A stretch of 64,000 nt of DNA. Source: CBFHSF01 sp965658445 (GTDB lineage Bacteria > Bacteroidota > Bacteroidia > Flavobacteriales > Schleiferiaceae). Positions within the stretch are counted from its first letter, which is position 1; each line of letters starts with the position of its first letter. Of the stretch, positions 28,140 to 36,767 are shown one piece after another. The notes beneath the pieces are model-generated. The model did not search any database, was not told where the DNA came from, and saw only the letters and a list, made by a program, of their open reading frames with translations. The DNA is taken from contig CBFHSF010000006.1 in NCBI GenBank assembly GCA_965658445.1, positions 62,001-126,000 on the forward strand, in the 5' to 3' direction. A program made the position numbers and the translations under genes.

Positions 28140-28805
28140 ATGATTCCCATTTCTCAGCGCAAAACCTTTCAATCTCTCTTCCTTTTTGTTTGCGGAATTT
28201 CTCTAATTGCCGCAAGCTGCCAGCCTTCTTCGGAAGGAGAAAACCTCGACAAACAGGTTAAAACCTGGAAGGATAGAATCGCCGAAAACTACGATACGGT
28301 GACCACCTTGGATTACGGCAACGGTAAATTGATGCTTTCCTTCTCGGATCAATGGGAACCTAAAAATCAGTATCAATACAAAACGTTAACCATTTCTTAC
28401 CTAGACTCTTTGGTAACTGAATTGGATTCTGGACGTTTTGATGGGATGGCTTGGCGCCACAACCGTTCTCTAATGAAGGCAGAAGATTCTGTGAATTATT
28501 TTCTCATTGTAGAATCTCCCAATGACTCTTTAAAGTCCTTCCGATTGTTTGCTCATTCCTCTGCAAGTTGGTCATTGAGTCCCTCCACTCCTCCCCTGAT
28601 TTTTAAAAAATGGGGCGATTTGGACGGTGATGGAAAAATGGAAATAGCGGGGTACACCCAATCGTGTTCAGAGGGCGAAGGCACGGACTTCAAAACTCCA
28701 GGGCTGTGTAATGAATTCCTCCGCGTCTATGAAATGACAGATGGTTTGGAAAGGGATTCCACAGCGGAATTTGAGTTGAAAAGAGAGAGACTGAAACATC
28801 AATAG
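28140..28805 (+). CDS. Hypothetical lipoprotein
   Basis: A 221-aa lipoprotein from the ATG at 28140 (MIPISQRKTFQ), which gives a typical signal ending SLIAASC. An upstream ATG at 28104 lies in the terminator T-run and is unlikely. The mature part is unrecognised; it contains WGDLDGDGKMEIAG, similar to an FG-GAP/EF-hand-like acidic loop, which might bind Ca2+. That is only a suggestion from the acidic spacing. It lies 80 bp before the next lipoprotein gene. Confidence 0.7.
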   Translation: MIPISQRKTFQSLFLFVCGISLIAASCQPSSEGENLDKQVKTWKDRIAENYDTVTTLDYGNGKLMLSFSDQWEPKNQYQYKTLTISYLDSLVTELDSGRFDGMAWRHNRSLMKAEDSVNYFLIVESPNDSLKSFRLFAHSSASWSLSPSTPPLIFKKWGDLDGDGKMEIAGYTQSCSEGEGTDFKTPGLCNEFLRVYEMTDGLERDSTAEFELKRERLKHQ

Positions 28806-28885
28806 TCTTCAATCCAAAATTCATTTCAACCGAAACTCCAGAACCCACTGACCCAATGATATTCCTAAGCGTTACTAAAACCATT

Positions 28886-30661
28886 ATGACTATCCCCTAC
28901 CTTAGAAAAGATAATTCCTTTATTTTTTCTTGTTTTCTAATAATCGCCTTGACATTGGCTTCATGTTCTTCCTCACAAACAACCTCCGAGGAAAAAACCA
29001 CAAGCGAAAGCCAAGTTGAAATCCCCACCAAAACCCCTCCCCAACAAGCCATTGATCAATACGATCTAGCGCAATACACCTTTACGGATGCCTTTTTGGA
29101 AAACGTGGTATTTTCCCTTCAGAAAGACGGAAAAGTGGGATTGATGAACCTACACGGACGCTGGGTGCTTCCCAACAAATACACCGGATTTTATTGGCAC
29201 ATGCCCGATGGCATGGTGGGTACGAGAAATGGTGATGTATGCGGTGTTTTGAATTTTAAGGGCGACACAGTGGTTCCCTTTGAACTTCCGGGAATGCCTG
29301 TATTTGAGGGAACAAAGGATAGAGACGGTCACAAAAAGCCCGGTATTATCAGTTTACGATCGGGGGATGGTTACAACGGATACACGTACTACTTCTACAC
29401 CTTTGAGGGAGAAAAAATTGAAAAACCAGAATGGTATTCTACGCATTACGGCTCAGTATATCAGAGAAACGTAGATCCACTTCACGTAGATTTTGAGCTG
29501 AGAAACCACGCAGGACGAACACTCTTGGTATTTGCGAATTCCGAGTATTTGGTTTGGATTGAGCCCTTTCACGAAGGCATGGCGGCCATTTTTATGGCAC
29601 CCTACAACCACTCCAATCCCTATTACACAGGTTCTCCCAGAACCTATGGTTTCATTGACAGCACGGGGCAGTTGGTCATTCCCTTTGGATTGCAAAAGGA
29701 GAGGATTCACGGTTTCCGAACCATACATAACGATGAATCCACAAATCGTTGGTATTTTGAAAAAGGCACTGCCCTGAGTAATTCGACAAATTCACCTCAT
29801 TATTTCTACATCAACAAAAAGGGAGAAAAAGTGCTGCAGTTCAAGGAAACTTATTCGGTGGCTCCTCCTACGAGCAAGGGCTACAGAGCTATTGAAGACA
29901 AGGGGTACGATGCCGACTTTAACGTCGTTTTGAGTCTCCAAGACACCATCAACAAATACGGTTTTGCCAAGATACCAACCACGCAATGGATTGTAGATGA
30001 CAATCAGTTGTTCTACACCGAGGGTCAGAGAACGCAGCTATACGTAAAGGACGGAAACCGAGAGATTATTGAAGAGTTTGTTCAAGAGGACTCCAATTAT
30101 GTTTATCAGTTTTGGCACGTTTCACAACTGCATAAACTGAGAATTATCAAGAGACTTCCCAAGGATACTTTGACTTACCGCGAGGTTCAAAATTTGGGTT
30201 TGATGTACACACAACCCGGTGAGGTTCAGGTTCAAGATTCTTTGGGAAATGTGATTTCTGGATGGATGGACGGTGGATATGAGTACGATTGGGACTTGGG
30301 TATTTACGTCAATAAGTTTGGGTTTGGCAGCAATCATACTTTAACCGATGTGGAGATTTACAACTTTGATGGCGAGTTGATATACAGCGCAGATTCCTGT
30401 AAAATCTACAAGCGATCGTGGAATATGATGCCCCATTTAAAGGGAAGTTCTTGGATGGCCAAAGACAGCAAAAACAACTGTACGTTGATTTTTAGAAATG
30501 GCGAGAACATTTCCTATAACTCACAGGATGAAATTCACCCCGGGAACACCTATGATTGGAATTCGCAAAACCCACCGGTGTATAGAGTTTTTGAAAATCC
30601 CGATTTCAATCTTCAATTGACAAAAGAGGATTTGGACGGTTGGTACGAGAAGTTGTTTTAA
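28886..30661 (+). CDS. WG-repeat-like lipoprotein
   Basis: A 591-aa lipoprotein. The start at 28886 (MTIPYLRKDN) leaves a 27-residue signal with lipobox LASC; an ATG at 28856 would add ten residues. The first half holds degenerate WG-type repeats: GKVGLMNLHGRWVLP, GDVCGVLNFKGDTVVPF, RTYGFIDSTGQLVIPF, NSPHYFYINKKGEKVL. In such repeats a Trp/Tyr-Gly pair starts each beta unit. The second half has Tyr-rich strands including SADSCKIYKRSWNMM and no known domain. WG proteins are often secreted, of unknown function. It may be co-transcribed with the lipoprotein upstream. Confidence 0.7.
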   Translation: MTIPYLRKDNSFIFSCFLIIALTLASCSSSQTTSEEKTTSESQVEIPTKTPPQQAIDQYDLAQYTFTDAFLENVVFSLQKDGKVGLMNLHGRWVLPNKYTGFYWHMPDGMVGTRNGDVCGVLNFKGDTVVPFELPGMPVFEGTKDRDGHKKPGIISLRSGDGYNGYTYYFYTFEGEKIEKPEWYSTHYGSVYQRNVDPLHVDFELRNHAGRTLLVFANSEYLVWIEPFHEGMAAIFMAPYNHSNPYYTGSPRTYGFIDSTGQLVIPFGLQKERIHGFRTIHNDESTNRWYFEKGTALSNSTNSPHYFYINKKGEKVLQFKETYSVAPPTSKGYRAIEDKGYDADFNVVLSLQDTINKYGFAKIPTTQWIVDDNQLFYTEGQRTQLYVKDGNREIIEEFVQEDSNYVYQFWHVSQLHKLRIIKRLPKDTLTYREVQNLGLMYTQPGEVQVQDSLGNVISGWMDGGYEYDWDLGIYVNKFGFGSNHTLTDVEIYNFDGELIYSADSCKIYKRSWNMMPHLKGSSWMAKDSKNNCTLIFRNGENISYNSQDEIHPGNTYDWNSQNPPVYRVFENPDFNLQLTKEDLDGWYEKLF

Positions 30662-30762
30662 ATGATCATTTAGGGAAGGTTTCACACTAATTATCAAAGA
30701 ATTACGTTGGTTCCTGAAACCTTTTGTACTTTTTGGTGGCCTAAATTAATTTTGCTTTAGAA

Positions 30763-31755
30763 ATGAAGACCAAAATATTTTTCGTTGTTGCCTGCTTGTC
30801 TTTCGGTTTACAAAGCTGTGAAGATGACAACCCCACAATACCTCCCGTGGTATCGCCTACCGTCACATCAGAGGCCAGTTTCACCGTTTTAAAGGACGAG
30901 GGTGTTACCTACGCTACGGGATTGAGTCACGACTCCCTCAACAGTGCGTCTTCGACCACCATCCCCTTAAAACTGGATGTCTATTACCCAGATAACGAGG
31001 TAACCCAAAGGCCGGCCATTTTACTGATTCACGGAGGTGGTTTTAACAGCGGTGACCGAACGGCAACTAGCATAGTTAATATCGCTCAGTACTTTGCTGC
31101 ACGAGGTTTTGTGGCGGCGTCCATAGACTACAGAAAACTGGGTGACGCGGGCACCATTCCCCAAGAGTGGATAACCTTTGCCAACCAATTTGTTGCGCCT
31201 AGCGTCCACAACGATTTTTACAAATTGTATCCCGCGCATCGCGACGCTAAAGCCGCAGTACGTTGGTTTATGGCCAACGCCAGTAACTACAACATCAATC
31301 CCAATTACCTCACCGTAGGCGGTGGTTCCGCAGGAGCGGTTACATCCATCACCATTGGGATTTCTGACCTGGAGGATTACAAATCAGAGATTTCTGAAAC
31401 CATTGACCCTACTCTTTCTTCCACTAACCTCAATCAGACGTATGAAGTGAAAACTGTTTTGGACTTCTGGGGAAGCAAGGTGGCTATTGACGTTTTGGAA
31501 ATTCTCTACAACAAGAACCCCTACGGGCCTCACAATCCACCTTTATTCATTGTTCACGGAACAGAAGATCCAACCGTTCTCTATTCTGAAGCCTTGGCGT
31601 TGGATTCCATTTACACCGCCACTGGAGCGCCACATGTTCTCCACACTCTACAAGGCAGAGGACATGGACCCTGGACCGCAACCATTGACGGAAAATCATT
31701 AGAGCAAACCGCTTTTGAATACGTGGTGGAACAACAAGGTATTGTAGTTGAATAA
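30763..31755 (+). CDS. Alpha/beta hydrolase, lipoprotein esterase
   Basis: A 330-aa lipoprotein (lipobox LQSCEDD) with a carboxylesterase fold. The oxyanion motif is LLIHGGGF, the nucleophile Ser is in GGGSAGAV (GxSxG type), a catalytic Asp is likely in VHGTEDPTV and the His in GRGHGPW. It is similar to the BD-FAE/lipase_2-like esterases that remove acyl groups from carbohydrates, though the substrate is unknown. A TAATTTTG box at 30747-30754 matches the -7 consensus but leaves almost no leader. A dispersed repeat follows. Confidence 0.82.
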   Translation: MKTKIFFVVACLSFGLQSCEDDNPTIPPVVSPTVTSEASFTVLKDEGVTYATGLSHDSLNSASSTTIPLKLDVYYPDNEVTQRPAILLIHGGGFNSGDRTATSIVNIAQYFAARGFVAASIDYRKLGDAGTIPQEWITFANQFVAPSVHNDFYKLYPAHRDAKAAVRWFMANASNYNINPNYLTVGGGSAGAVTSITIGISDLEDYKSEISETIDPTLSSTNLNQTYEVKTVLDFWGSKVAIDVLEILYNKNPYGPHNPPLFIVHGTEDPTVLYSEALALDSIYTATGAPHVLHTLQGRGHGPWTATIDGKSLEQTAFEYVVEQQGIVVE

Positions 31756-31792
31756 TGGAGCGCTTTACGGGCGATAGGTAAAAGGAAGGAAA

Positions 31793-31894
31793 GAGGAAGA
31801 ATGAAGGAAGGAGGAATGAGGGTTTTATTCTTTCCTGCTCTCTGGAACTGTGAGAATTCAAGTTTCCTTTTTTCCATATTCCTTTTTCCTTCTT
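31793..31894 (+). repeat. Dispersed purine/pyrimidine repeat element, copy 2
   Basis: It starts GAGGAAGAATGAAGGAAG (31793-31810) and ends ATTCCTTTTTCCTTCTT (31878-31894), both identical to the ends of copy 1 at 15391-15283 on the opposite strand. It follows the esterase stop just as copy 1 follows metH. The middle parts are less conserved but share CTGCTCTCTG-like words nearby. Confidence 0.8.
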
Positions 31895-31920
31895 CGTTTT
31901 GGGAATAGTAAGCAGGGAGT

Positions 31921-31943
31921 GGTGGGGAACCGTCGGTCCCACC
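31921..31943. repeat. GC-rich inverted repeat 1
   Basis: GGTGGG and CCCACC frame a nested ACCG/CGGT pair, giving a compact hairpin in an otherwise AT-rich spacer. No T-run follows. Confidence 0.6.
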
Positions 31944-32026
31944 CCGGTTAAATTTCGGAATATCCTCAAAAAGTACCAGACAATAAATCGGTTACAAACG
32001 ATAGTACTCGACTCGATACGTTTAGG

Positions 32027-32052
32027 CCGGGGAATCCGGGATTCCCGCCCCA
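32027..32052. repeat. GC-rich inverted repeat 2
   Basis: GGGAATCC and GGATTCCC pair perfectly around a single G, extended by outer G/C runs. No T-run follows, so it is not a standard terminator. Confidence 0.6.
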
Positions 32053-32196
32053 TAGAAAGTTAAGCAGTTTCAAACTCCCAAGCGTCATTTAATCAATTGT
32101 ATCCGTTTGTTTTCGGGCTGAAACTCAAAACGAATTGTGTCGACTGAAAGCGTTTTCTTGACGGGTTGGGTGCTCAGAAATTCCGAAATTGAAACT

Positions 32197-32218
32197 GGGG
32201 CCTGCGGGTGCTGGCCCC
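32197..32218. repeat. GC-rich inverted repeat 3
   Basis: GGGGCC and GGCCCC pair across TGCGGGTGCT. It is the third strong hairpin within 300 bp. Confidence 0.55.
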
Positions 32219-32260
32219 GGGCAGAGGTAGAAGATCGGAACTTGGCAATAATATTTCCGC

Positions 32261-32295
32261 TCACCACTCACCACTCACTAGTCACCACTCACCAA
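32261..32295. repeat. Heptanucleotide tandem repeat after outer-membrane protein gene
   Basis: Five 7-bp units: TCACCAC, TCACCAC, TCACTAG, TCACCAC, TCACCAA. The array directly follows the stop codon of the minus-strand gene at 32296-33126. Confidence 0.85.
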
Positions 32296-33126
32296 TTAAA
32301 ACGAAAACTGCCCACCAACGGCAAAGTCCCACATGCCAAATCCAAAGTTCTGGTGGGCTCTGTCAGAAACATCTCCAGGACGAGTCAGGATGTCCTGCAT
32401 GGAAATCCAACCGCCTTTTAATTGCGTGCGGAAAAAGAAGTATTTAAAGAAATACGCTTGTGCGCCTAAATTTAAAGAGGCACCCCAACCGGCTATGTGA
32501 AACTCATCATTGCGCTCCCCTCCCATGAGGGTTACATTGGATTTTGGAATGAGCAATCCCAAACCCGCTCCCGCCAAAGCGCTTACGCCATAACGTCCAC
32601 TAGGAGAGGTGTAGATGGGATAAAAGTAGTCTGCTCCCACACTGGCGTAGTTGAGGCCGTCTGTGTGCTCAAAGTGAAGAAAATCAGAGGTCAATTCTCT
32701 CTCCTCCCCATTGTAATCTCCGTTAAATGGATTTCCCGGTTGTTGGATACTACCGTTAATTGCCACGGTTTGATTGGCGCCTAAGACGTACTTCATGTGA
32801 TCCATGCCTGCAGAAAGGGCCCAACGATCACTAATAAAATATCCAATGCGATAAACGTATTGGGGAATGGTCATGTTGGCGGGTTTTGCATAGTTCTCTA
32901 GCGTAACCTCCGTAGGCCTGTCGTGAGCTTGTACATCTTGTAAGGTAAAGTCGTAACCCGGTCCTGTAAATCGAATATCCGAAGTAGTATATCCCGAACG
33001 GTTATATCCCCAATACAAGTAGAAATCTCCCTTTTTGTGAAGCTTTGTTTTTGCTGGGGCTTGAGCGAACACAGAAAACGGGATGCAAAGAATCGCAACC
33101 ACTGCAATTAGGAATGTTCTCATCAT
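32296..33126 (-). CDS. Outer-membrane beta-barrel protein
   Basis: A 276-aa protein from the ATG at 33126 (MMRTFLIAV), which leaves a standard signal peptide ending FAQ. The mature part is Gly/Tyr-rich with alternating strands (FYLYWGYNRSGY, YRIGYFISDRWALSAGMDHMKYVLG, GVSALAGAGLGLLIP) and ends in Phe (VGGQFSF), as expected for an outer-membrane barrel. I do not know the ligand. A TATCTTTG box (33139-33132) lies just before the start. A heptamer repeat array follows its stop. Confidence 0.72.
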   Translation of the reverse strand: MMRTFLIAVVAILCIPFSVFAQAPAKTKLHKKGDFYLYWGYNRSGYTTSDIRFTGPGYDFTLQDVQAHDRPTEVTLENYAKPANMTIPQYVYRIGYFISDRWALSAGMDHMKYVLGANQTVAINGSIQQPGNPFNGDYNGEERELTSDFLHFEHTDGLNYASVGADYFYPIYTSPSGRYGVSALAGAGLGLLIPKSNVTLMGGERNDEFHIAGWGASLNLGAQAYFFKYFFFRTQLKGGWISMQDILTRPGDVSDRAHQNFGFGMWDFAVGGQFSF

Positions 33127-33207
33127 GGTTGCAAAGATAATCAACCCATCGCCACGTTTGTATCAATGTGAGGTTCAATTTTTTATTGAAATCACCGAAG
33201 TTTTTTT

Positions 33208-33672
33208 ATGTTTACCCCACCTGCATCAAAACCTACTCAAAACACGACTTTCTTGAAGTTAACGTTTCACCTTACCAATTATTCAAACCACAGCTCTGCA
33301 AAGCAAAGATTACAGGAGGTTCTCTTAGCCTGTGACGTGCCCAAAGAGGATATTGAACTCTACCAAAACAAAGCCATAGGCAGTCCCTCCTCTTTCAAAA
33401 CCTGGTGGATTACACCTTTTCACATGGCCGTTTACGATGTCATTGCTACAGAAAACGCGGAGCAAAATAGAATTTCAATTGAACTGAGGTTGTACAAAAT
33501 GTACGTTTGGTTGGCACTCATTGCAGTGGTATCAGGGATTGGACCTAGCAACTACACAATTGGGCTCATCGTATTTTTTTTCGGTATTGTTTTTACTTCC
33601 CTTTTGGTTTATACACAGTGGCTTTGGAAAAAACCCATTTTGTTAGCAAAACTCAATTCCCTAAAATCCTAA
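33208..33672 (+). CDS. Small membrane protein, unknown
   Basis: A 154-aa protein. Residues 1-95 look soluble and contain SAKQRLQEVLLACDVPKEDIELYQN and SSFKTWWITPFHMAVYDVIA. Two adjacent membrane segments follow (about 97-115 and 121-140) with a basic C-terminus. I do not recognise the family. It is 13 bp upstream of another two-segment membrane protein, so the two probably form a unit. Confidence 0.6.
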   Translation: MFTPPASKPTQNTTFLKLTFHLTNYSNHSSAKQRLQEVLLACDVPKEDIELYQNKAIGSPSSFKTWWITPFHMAVYDVIATENAEQNRISIELRLYKMYVWLALIAVVSGIGPSNYTIGLIVFFFGIVFTSLLVYTQWLWKKPILLAKLNSLKS

Positions 33673-33685
33673 AGCACGTAAACTC

Positions 33686-34255
33686 ATGGACCACACAGTT
33701 ATTGGCCCTTCGGTTAAGCCCCATCAAAAAGTAATTCTCATTGGATGTTCTTTGGCATTCTTTGCCGTGGGTCTTCCCGCCATTCTAGTTTTGTTGGAAC
33801 CGCTGTATTCGGAAGCTACCCTACATTCTTTCCCCATTGGCGGTTACATACAAGTCTTTTTGTTTTTGATTTCGCCCCTCTTATTCTTGTACGCATTTAC
33901 AAGAGACGGCGTTTCTCAGTTCGAGGATACCTTTCGCACGAGCACCTTCCTCTTCGGAAAGCCCATTCGCTCCATTACTATTGATTCTAAGGATGTTGAG
34001 GAGATTACCATCCTACAATTCAACATGAAGCAAAAAGTGGCCATGACCGTGGCGCCCAATCCAGACCAAGCTTATGGATATGTGGAGTACAGGGTATATG
34101 GACTCAATTCAAATCACAGTAAAAGGACTTTGGTATACAAAACGAGAGATCAACAAATTGTCAAGTTGGTTACGGAGATTGCCGGCCGTGCTTGGGATGC
34201 GCCTTATGTTCAGTACAACCCTCCGGTTTCTAAAGGCCGACGAGGGAGACGGTAA
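33686..34255 (+). CDS. Membrane protein with PH-like C-terminal part, unknown
   Basis: A 189-aa protein with two membrane segments (about 17-36 and 52-72) followed by a beta-rich soluble region (DTFRTSTFLFGKPIRSITID, EITILQFNMKQKVAMTV, EYRVYGLNSNHSKRTLVY) and an Arg-rich tail. The order of two helices then a small strand-rich domain resembles bacterial PH-like membrane proteins, but I cannot confirm this from sequence alone. It follows the gene at 33208 closely. Confidence 0.6.
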   Translation: MDHTVIGPSVKPHQKVILIGCSLAFFAVGLPAILVLLEPLYSEATLHSFPIGGYIQVFLFLISPLLFLYAFTRDGVSQFEDTFRTSTFLFGKPIRSITIDSKDVEEITILQFNMKQKVAMTVAPNPDQAYGYVEYRVYGLNSNHSKRTLVYKTRDQQIVKLVTEIAGRAWDAPYVQYNPPVSKGRRGRR

Positions 34256-34402
34256 CAATCACTGTACACCCGTGTTTTTGGATATCTTTTTCTTTGATAT
34301 CCAAACACTTAAAAACTCTTTTCTTACTTTAGGTACCCCAAGCGACCAAAACTTACGAAATACAACTGCTATGTCCCCCCTAGCTACCCAAAGTTTCAGA
34401 AT

Positions 34403-34963
34403 ATGAAAAAAGTATTCTGGAACATCGTCTTGCCGCTCACATTTATCTCTTACGCTGGATTCTCCCAATGGTGGGAATACGCAAGCGAATCTGAGCAAAT
34501 ACAAATCCTTTGGGGATTCCCTTTCCCCATGGCGAAGCCCAATAATAGCTTAGGGCTTGATATTTTTCTGTTGGGTGGAATCGCCAATTTCCTCGTTTAT
34601 TTGACTTTCTGGTTATTGGTTTGTTGGCTAGTAATACGATGGAAAGGTTCATTCAAACTTCCTCCACTTTTTAACTATGGATTGAAGATTATCGCGGGTA
34701 TTCGCTTTGGGAGCTTAGTTATTTTCAGTGATAATCCAGGTAATGAAATAGAATGGCAAAGGAGTTTTGAAATGAAAGTGATCGACAAGGGAATCGTTGC
34801 CTATGGTTATTCCTTGCCTTTTTCAACGGAAAGAAATCGCGTCTTCCTATTTGGAAACACCCTTCATTCCAGACACGATCGAATTCACCCATCAAAAAAT
34901 GAGGTGATAAAACCCACAGAAAAAACAGCGGAGAATTTGCATTCCATGGTAAAGGGTAAGTAA
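34403..34963 (+). CDS. Membrane protein, unknown
   Basis: A 186-aa protein with an N-terminal hydrophobic segment (about 5-22) and two more close together (about 51-80, LGGIANFLVYLTFWLLVCWLV-like). The C-terminal ~80 residues are soluble and contain NPGNEIEWQRSFEMKVIDKG. I do not recognise it. It is the third small membrane protein in a row; the spacing of 147 bp from the previous gene leaves room for its own promoter. Confidence 0.58.
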   Translation: MKKVFWNIVLPLTFISYAGFSQWWEYASESEQIQILWGFPFPMAKPNNSLGLDIFLLGGIANFLVYLTFWLLVCWLVIRWKGSFKLPPLFNYGLKIIAGIRFGSLVIFSDNPGNEIEWQRSFEMKVIDKGIVAYGYSLPFSTERNRVFLFGNTLHSRHDRIHPSKNEVIKPTEKTAENLHSMVKGK

Positions 34964-35111
34964 TTGATTCCTTAGAATTCCACGAACATTGGGGAGATTT
35001 CTATTATAGTCAATGGGTTATGGACGCCCCGGATTATGGACCTTAGTAAAGAATTTCGTAATTTGTAAGGGCTAGACTGTAAACTGCTAATCGTTCTCTA
35101 ATTTTTGCGCT

Positions 35112-36731
35112 ATGAAATCTAAACTGATCATTCGTTTTATTACTTCTTTGACCCTATCCTTTGGTTTATTGGGATTTAACGGAATGTCTCAAACCATGGA
35201 AGACCTTCCCAATAAATACCTAGCCAATTCCAATTGGCCCATTGGTCATACCAATGCAGGACAGACTAACGCAACTCCTATTCCAGGTCCCATTGCGGAA
35301 ACTCGAGCCTTGAGACCCGATGAAATCCAATACCACGACATGGGACAATTCCAGTTGGGCCAAGTCATTTCTGGCGAATACGAAAATGGAAAGCGCGTCA
35401 TTTGGTGTAATGGCTCCAGTTTTGTGGCCAAGTTTGACTACGACAACTACAATCTGATTTCCATGCTACGCATTACGGACGTAGTCGAAAACACGGGAAT
35501 GCACGAAAATTTCATCGACATGATGGAAAGCGATGCTCCTTTAGAAACCAAAATCAAGGCCTCTCTGAAAGCGGGAATTTCAGGACTGTCTTCAGTTTAT
35601 ATTTTGATGAATAACCAAAATCAATTCATTGCTGCTCAGCCTCGAGGGGTTAGAATTTACGGGGATGTAGTAGAGGGAGATCCTTCGTCATCCATTGCCA
35701 TAATAAACGAATACAAACTCCCCGAAGAAGTAAAAGGCGCCATAGTCGGTATGAATATCACCTATGATGGATGGTTGCTATTGGTAACCAACGATGGTTT
35801 TTTAGTGGCCTTGAGCGAAGATTTTAAAAAGTCCAGCATTCTGGAATTGGATTATGCAGCTCAACATCAATCAGAGACCGCCAAGTTTGTGAGAAACAGT
35901 CTAGCGGTCGACTCTGACAACGGAATTTACGTGGCTTCAGTAAACCACATGCACAAAGTGATCTGGACAGGAAAGGAACTCAGCAACAACAAAAAGGACG
36001 GTGCCTGGACGGCGCAGTATCCCAACAACTTTGGATTGGGTACCGGCTCCACCCCCGCCCTTATGGGGTTTGGCGAAGGGAACGATGAAATGGTAGTAAT
36101 TACGGACGGAGACAGCGTGATGAATATGACTCTTTTTTGGAGAGATGACATTCCTTCGGATTGGAGTGGTATTGACGGTTTGCCCTCTAAGAGAATCGCT
36201 GCTTCCTATCCCATTAATTTTGGAAACGAGAAGGCCAAATATGTACAACAAGAACAAGGGGTTACCATCAATGGATACGGAATGATTGTCGTTAACAACG
36301 TTCCTGTAAACGTGCCCCCTCAAATCAGTAAACTCAGCGAAAAGAACCCCAAAGTCATGTGGCTCTTTATGGGCTACATGAATGGAATGGAACAATTTGC
36401 TCCCAAGGGAATTGAAAAAGTTATTTGGAATTCAAAATCTAGAAAGATAGAGCTCGCTTGGATTAACGAAGAAGTTTCTGATCCCACCTGTGTTCCCTTT
36501 GTATCGGATGGAAACAACATGTTTTACACCATAGGTTCTCGCAAAAACCAATTTACCTTCGAAGGAATCAATGCCGAAACCGGAGAATCGGTTTTCCATT
36601 ACATCATCGGAGGACCTCGTTACAACGGGTTTTACTCTGCACCCACAATGGATTCCGAAGGAAGGATTTTATATGGAGGTCTTTGGGGAGTAGTAAGATT
36701 GGCACCTCAGGCCCAAGAGGTGAAAAAGTAA
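35112..36731 (+). CDS. Secreted beta-propeller-like protein, unknown
   Basis: A 539-aa protein with a signal peptide (1-26, ending GMSQ). The mature part has regularly spaced strand-rich units such as KRVIWCNGSSFVAKFDYD, GWLLLVTNDGFLVALSED, NGIYVASVNHMHKVIWTG and GRILYGGLWGVVRL. This suggests a PQQ- or SMP30-like beta-propeller in the periplasm. No catalytic residues can be named. It stands alone, with a divergent-facing barrel gene (minus) after it. Confidence 0.62.
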   Translation: MKSKLIIRFITSLTLSFGLLGFNGMSQTMEDLPNKYLANSNWPIGHTNAGQTNATPIPGPIAETRALRPDEIQYHDMGQFQLGQVISGEYENGKRVIWCNGSSFVAKFDYDNYNLISMLRITDVVENTGMHENFIDMMESDAPLETKIKASLKAGISGLSSVYILMNNQNQFIAAQPRGVRIYGDVVEGDPSSSIAIINEYKLPEEVKGAIVGMNITYDGWLLLVTNDGFLVALSEDFKKSSILELDYAAQHQSETAKFVRNSLAVDSDNGIYVASVNHMHKVIWTGKELSNNKKDGAWTAQYPNNFGLGTGSTPALMGFGEGNDEMVVITDGDSVMNMTLFWRDDIPSDWSGIDGLPSKRIAASYPINFGNEKAKYVQQEQGVTINGYGMIVVNNVPVNVPPQISKLSEKNPKVMWLFMGYMNGMEQFAPKGIEKVIWNSKSRKIELAWINEEVSDPTCVPFVSDGNNMFYTIGSRKNQFTFEGINAETGESVFHYIIGGPRYNGFYSAPTMDSEGRILYGGLWGVVRLAPQAQEVKK

Positions 36732-36767
36732 AAAAGAGGTGAGTTTGGTTCTATGGGTTTGAAGCTC

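Larger units (their letters stand above)
31756..32295. other. Gene-free 540-bp spacer rich in repeats
   Basis: No reading frame here looks real. In order it holds repeat-element copy 2 (31793-31894), three GC-rich inverted repeats (31921-31943, 32027-32052, 32197-32218) and a heptamer array (32261-32295). The rest shows nothing I recognise. Confidence 0.7.

Noticed and set aside
30747..30754. TAATTTTG as promoter of the esterase gene (and TATCTTTG at 33139-33132 for the barrel gene)
   Set aside because: Both match the -7 consensus but lie 6-9 bp from the start codon, leaving almost no leader. At this AT content such matches can occur by chance. Leaderless transcription would be needed, so I did not list them as promoters.
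31547..32053. 168-codon minus-strand frame across esterase end and spacer
   Set aside because: Its sequence derives from purine/pyrimidine repeats and the antisense of the esterase; low-complexity, no protein-like pattern.
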